NCBI RefSeq assembly: GCF_907164915.1
Contig: NC_061862.1
Coordinates: 59,831,068-59,895,067, forward strand
Length of the DNA stretch: 64,000 nucleotides
Direction: 5' to 3'
Origin: Impatiens glandulifera
Taxonomy: Eukaryota > Streptophyta > Magnoliopsida > Ericales > Balsaminaceae
This document shows, one piece after another, positions 59,266-64,000 of this stretch. The first letter of the stretch is position 1. Every line of letters starts with the position of its first letter. The translations under genes were made by a program, and so were the position numbers. Under the pieces are notes generated by a model, which saw nothing but the letters and a program-made list of their open reading frames with translations, was not told the DNA's origin and ran no database searches.

Positions 59266-59530
59266 TATCCTCAGTCTCCTTGAGAGATCCTAGGTTTGAG
59301 CTCGTCAGACGACAAGTTCTGTGCCTAGTTAAATGGTTAAGTGTGCAGGCTATGTTCTTAATCCTTTGTGGCCACATTTTATCCCATTTTCTAGCCTAGC
59401 GACAATAATAGTGAATATCTCTAGCCTCCTTGAGAAGTCCTGGGTACGAACCCGTCAGACGACAAATTTTGCGTCTGGTTAATGATTAAGTGTGTTTGTC
59501 GGCTATGTACTTAACCCTTATGGGCACATT
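59266..59530 (+). repeat. Tandem pair of a tRNA-like repeat, 150-bp period
   Basis: GTCAGACGACAA at 59304 and 59454, with flanking CTCCTTGAGA, TCCT(A/G)GGT and TTAAGTGTG shared. CTGGGTACGAACCCG in the second copy resembles a Pol III B box, so the pair may come from a tRNA-derived SINE. Confidence 0.65.
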
Positions 59531-59539
59531 CAATCTGTG

Positions 59540-60231
59540 TTTAGGGAAACCAATAATTGTACTGACTGAATCTCAAAATAATGTCTTTCACTTTGAAGCC
59601 ATATTTACATTAACCTTGGTTTGTTTACCAGCCATTTTTAGTCTAATAATTTTTGTACTGACTCTATTATTACTAAAAAATGTTTCAGACCCTTGTAGAC
59701 TGGGTCGTATTATGTTGTTAAATAATAATCCATCTCATCTTTATTTTACATATTCAATTTTGTTGTGTATTCACTTACCATCTTTAGTTTTCTTTTTTTA
59801 AGAACTTTAATAGTACATAACATATTTAGTATAAAAAACTTTAGGCATGTAGGACCATCAGTCCAGGAAGACATTGTGCTAGGTCGATGGATGTCATCCC
59901 CATATTGTTGTTGTGGTGAACAAATGAGACATAGTGATTAATTTGGCACTAGAGAGACAAATTTCCACATTCCATGAAATTGATCGATATTCATGCTAAG
60001 GTTCAAACCGTAGTCGGGGATTAATGTGTGTCAAAGGGATATTTTGACTATCAAGATGGCCCAAGGTGGAGATGATATCATCAGTCTTTGGCGCAATAGT
60101 TCAAGGAGCACATTGGGGCTGGATTTGAATAGGATGAAGTGGTCACAAGACCGGAAAGTGAGCTCGAGGTTTGCCCGATTTAGAAGTACCATATGCTCAG
60201 AGCTGAAAACCTAGGAAAGGATGGTGTTTAA
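59540..60231. other. Intergenic sequence, possible old retroelement remains
   Basis: A short plus frame at 60026-60214 is open but has no recognisable domain. Nothing firm. Confidence 0.35.
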
Positions 60232-60583
60232 TGTTAGGATTTGGATCTCAAATCTGTAAAACTAAAAAATAAACATAAAAGGACACAAATTTATAGTAAT
60301 TCTCCTAAAAGAGTTACGTCCACTTCAGCCGCAACCAGATTTCACCATGAAGAAGAAGAAAGAATACTGAGTTTTTGTCTCACACTTTATCTCTCTAAAA
60401 TTATGTCTTTTTAATGTAAACCCTTAATAATAACATATTTATATAATAACATTCAAATAATAAAACCTAAATAACTCGAGGTCAGGTCCAGACTCAAACC
60501 CAACCCAAACACAAACTCAATAAACTATAGTTAACTATTTAGAGTTTATTATATATCTAGCTCCATAACTCAATAACTCAACA
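60232..60583. mobile_element. Probable solo LTR
   Basis: It starts TGTTAGGATTTGGATC and ends CTCAATAACTCAACA (TG...CA). It contains ACAAATTTATAGTAATTC, ACGTCCACTTCAGCCGCAAC and CAGATTTCACCATGAAGAAG, phrases typical of plant copia LTRs. No primer site or internal region follows, and no 5-bp target duplication is readable. Confidence 0.5.
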
Positions 60584-60949
60584 TGTGATGTTTGAGAATG
60601 AAAAAATGACATCCTTAGAAAAGCTTGGTCACCATGTTTAATATGGAAACTTCGAAAAATTACACTCTTAACTCTTCGAAAACATTGAAAAAATGCAAAA
60701 AGGACTAAACAAGTTTGTACGAAATGAAAGCCTATAAAATTTATAGCGTGGTTAACTATATCCTAGAAAAGGAAAGTAGGCAAGAGGAAGTGGTTATTAA
60801 CTCTCTTTTTTTAAATGACCCAAGAAAAGGAAAGTGTCGTTAAATCACAACAAGAAAATTATGACAAGAAAAATGCTGGAAAAAAAAGGAGATAAACAAC
60901 TAAATTGAGAAACTTAATTAAAAACAAAAATGTAAAATCACTTAACACG

Positions 60950-61420
60950 TAAAATCTTCCAAGAGGTAGGAATGTGATCAATCACCCGTTGAATCCATTT
61001 TCTTACACAATCTCACCTAGACAGTAGTGTCATGATAATGAAGTTGCAAATGGACCTATTGGTCTATAGTTGTTGAAAACTCTCAAGTTCCGTTCCAGCC
61101 AAATAATCCACCAAAAATAATGGGGATAAAAGTTTACTGTTTTAGACGCAACTTGGGTTACTTCCATCCAAACCTTCCAACAAGTGTCAATGGAATTTGG
61201 CATAACTCATTGAACTCCGGTCAAAATCCAAAGACGGCTCAAAATCCTAACCACAGACAATGCAAGAGGAGGTGCGAAGCCGACTTCTCCTCCTTATTAT
61301 AACACATACAACATTGAATCACCATGATAAAGCTCTTATGCTCATTTGTTAAGATACCTTCATTAATAGCACTCCAACCAAAAACGAGATCTTAGTAGGC
61401 ACTTTTAAGTCCTATAACAA
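60950..61420 (-). pseudogene. LINE ORF2 C-terminal relic (zf-RVT and terminal block)
   Basis: Minus strand: FGWSAINEGILTNEH, then QCCMCYNKEEKSASHLLLHC (zf-RVT), then FWWIIWLERNLRVFNN, the terminal block of plant L1 LINEs. Frames shift and stops are frequent. The ESASHLLL-type block is shared with the relic in TTM intron 1, suggesting the same LINE family. Confidence 0.8.
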
Positions 61421-61559
61421 GTTCAAATAAAAAATCTTGACTTGATTAAATAACGTATAACAGTTATCAACATTAAATGTATACATATCTCGTCATCACA
61501 TAACATCACGAATAAATCGAGTTGACCTCCTTAAAACCAATTAGTCCTAACAATCTTTG

Positions 61560-63742
61560 TCTAACAATCTTTGTCGAGGATTTCAGCACCCATATTTAAA
61601 ATGTTTTGAGTTTTTAGTGTGTTATGGATTTTTGTGAGTATTTTATCTTGTAAGATTAAAGTGTTGGTAACTATTTAATATCTTTTGAGTTGTAACAAGA
61701 TAATTATCATAATTTGTAACCTTCATTAAAATGATGGATATGAAATTGTTTGATTTTTTTTTAAAGAAGTTAACAGACATGTTTGGGATAATCAATTATT
61801 TAAAATATAAACACAAGTAAAACAAATTAACTATTACAATGATTGATAAAGCATCCTTCTCCTCAGCACACTAAACTCTAAACATGAAAGATTATTGATC
61901 AATCAATTAAGGCATCTCCCAACTTCCACCAAACAAAGCAAGACCTTAATAAAAAAGAAAGAATGAAAAACTCTTATTCAATAGCATGACGAGCATCGAA
62001 ACAAAATATGAGCTGTGAAATGATTCTTTGCCAAATTAAAGTGATAGTGAGCAAAACGAGAAGAAGACACAAAAAAATGAGTGCGTTTCTTCTATAGAAA
62101 ATATGCCGGAATGATAGGGCAAGTCGAGAGTCGTTGTCTGAGGTGATGGGACTTTTGTTGATTGGAATGAAAGGGGGAACAAAAGGGACTTAAGAGAAGA
62201 AACCCAGATGGGTATTGGGGCATGGCTGCCTCCATCCCTTTTTGAGCATGGTTTCTGTTGTTCCCCACTTCTAGTTGTTTCAATTTGGCTTCTTATATGG
62301 CTTTGCCAGACAGCTTATACCCCACTCCTTTTTTCCTGTTGCATGTCCTTGTGGATGATATCACATCTTTAATAATAATAATAATAATAATACCTTGCCT
62401 TGGCCTCCATGTGAGGAATTATTGTTGTGACCTTTCCTAATTTCTTTTTCACAATGGGACAAATATAGTCAAGGTTGGAGATACTCATTAATTCACCATC
62501 TACATATTGTTTCATTTGCACCAAAATAAATTAATATAAATTTGTATAAACACTAATGATAGCACCAAGAACAATGAAGTTTAGGAAAGAATACAAACAT
62601 GTAACTAGTTTGAGTGGAGGAAAACACGAAGATTGATCGACGCTAGTGAATTGTGCTTAGACGCTTCGTAAAACCGAACTTATCTACGTGAGTAGGCTTC
62701 TTATAGAAAATTGAATTTGATAATTTTAATTTATTATAGATATCCCAATACAATAAATATGACAAAAAGAAAGGAACAAATATGAGAAAAACGAGATCAA
62801 ACTAGAAAGAAATCAATACCACATTTTTTTGGATCAAACTTTAGGGGAAAAAAACAAACTATTAATTGAGATTAGTCACACTCAAAGTTGGTTTGCTAGA
62901 GGGATTATCTTTAACATTTGGATACACTCCTTTAATAAATTGTGCAATCATACAATACACTAATATATATATATATATTGGATTATACGAGAAATTCACA
63001 ATTAAGCTTGTTAATGCGAGAATATTACTAAGATTCATGGACGGATCAAGAAATTTGAGTTGGGATGGGCTTAAAAAAATAATGGGAAAATTAAGGATAA
63101 AATTATTGAATAAATATAATATTTTCTTATTTTTAATAATTAGATAATCAAATAATAAGTTAATTATAAAAAATAAAAAATGATGAATAATGTCACATTT
63201 ATACCGTAAAAATTATAAAAATTTCAAGGTCAAGCCCTAACATAGATTCACCGCAACTAGGATTGGTGCAGGCCGGCCTTGAAAATGAGGATGCTCAATC
63301 AAAAAAAGAATTGTGGCCCTAATGCTTTATTTTCTATTCATATTTGATTCGTTATCATTTCTATTATTTTTTGTCATTTAAATCTAAGATATTCAATATT
63401 AATGTTTATAAACTAAATCCTAAAGTAAAGTATGTAATAAATTAACAATTATTAAGTCATTCTAAAGTAAGATAATTTAGCTATATTATAGATTTCAAAA
63501 AAGGAAAAAGAATGCTCGGTGGTGGGACGACATGCTTTTAGTGATTCTGAATCTTGGTTTGGTAATTTTTAGTGATACGAGGTCTTCAAAGAGAAAAATA
63601 TAATGATAGATGTTTTTTAAAGGATAGAAACTTAAGAGATAAAGTAAGGAATAAAGTGAAAAGATATGCATAATAACAAGTAGAAAAAAATAATATGTCT
63701 AAGAGCATGAAAGAGATGAACAAAATGAGAAGAATATGAATA

Positions 63743-63745
<3 letters not shown>
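61560..63745. other. Intergenic sequence, no gene seen
   Basis: It holds a (TAA)n run at 62371-62391. The stretch 62040-62330 is less AT-rich but shows no convincing gene on either strand. About 63035-63290 has phrases (GGACGGATCAAGAAATTTGA, GTGCAGGCCGGCCTTGAAAA) that look repeat-derived. Confidence 0.45.

Positions 63746-63817
<72 letters not shown>
63746..63817. repeat. (TA)n microsatellite
   Basis: Uninterrupted AT dinucleotides, about 70 bp. Confidence 0.97.
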
Positions 63818-63819
<2 letters not shown>

Positions 63820-64000
63820 AATAAAGGAGAGCTAACATGATACCCACAACTATGATTCACCGCTTAAATATATATTATATATATTAAAATTTATAATATA
63901 TATTTAATGACATGTCTAAATATTTGAGTTGTTTTGATTTTTTATTTTTTTAAATTGTTAAAATCATTTTATTAAAATCTCAAAAGTGGGAGAGTTAAGA

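Noticed and set aside
62092..62283. Possible gene or microRNA in the GC-richer stretch near 62.1-62.3 kb
   Set aside because: No family recognised, no stem long enough for a microRNA precursor seen by eye, and no known mature microRNA matches.

Overview
The window reads as nuclear DNA of a dicot-like flowering plant. It is AT-rich, with GT-AG introns, plant protein families, Ty1/copia LTR retrotransposons primed by initiator tRNA-Met, L1-type LINE fragments, a CACTA (En/Spm) element, hAT- and Harbinger-like miniature elements, tRNA-like SINE repeats and long (TA)n tracts. The species cannot be named from sequence alone. Two host genes are well supported; most of the rest is transposon-derived or featureless AT-rich intergenic sequence.

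Layout. 1-7.65 kb: minus-strand gene for a TTM1/TTM2-type triphosphate tunnel metalloenzyme (uridine-kinase-like domain plus CYTH domain). Nine coding exons join in frame; the 3' end lies beyond the left edge. Its introns carry a copia gag/integrase relic, a LINE zinc-finger relic, and a tandem duplication that copies a splice acceptor. 7.65-11.2 kb: AT-rich intergenic. 11.2-15.4 kb: copia-1, an old element with GATAA target duplication, an in-frame deletion of the reverse-transcriptase core, and an array of about 11 small hairpins before its 3' LTR. 16.4-21.4 kb: a possible CACTA relic, a cluster of tRNA-like (SINE-like) repeats, a hAT-type element with a perfect 8-bp target duplication nested in one of them, and a second miniature element.

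22.9-23.3 kb: minus-strand SOB FIVE-LIKE (SOFL) gene. 26.5-28.6 kb: 5'-truncated LINE with a 17-bp target duplication. 28.7-29.4 and 40.0-40.2 kb: exon-like fragments of unknown origin. 29.5-39.9 kb: a degraded autonomous-type CACTA element (transposase plus Transposase_24/TNPA-like gene, hairpin-rich subterminal repeats) lying inside an AT-rich tandem repeat. 41.1-42.6 kb: a TTA-flanked TIR element containing a long inverted repeat. 45-46 kb: a 1-kb deleted copia element. 46.1-50.9 kb: copia-2, minus strand, heavily mutated. 51.7-56.8 kb: copia-3, plus strand, AATTG target duplication, the youngest and least damaged. 56.8-64 kb: intergenic, with a likely solo LTR, a LINE zf-RVT relic, a tRNA-like tandem pair and microsatellites.

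The two host genes have no visible functional link. The transposon gene sets are described as broken copies; splice sites, target duplications and frames were read by eye, so boundaries of degenerate elements are approximate.
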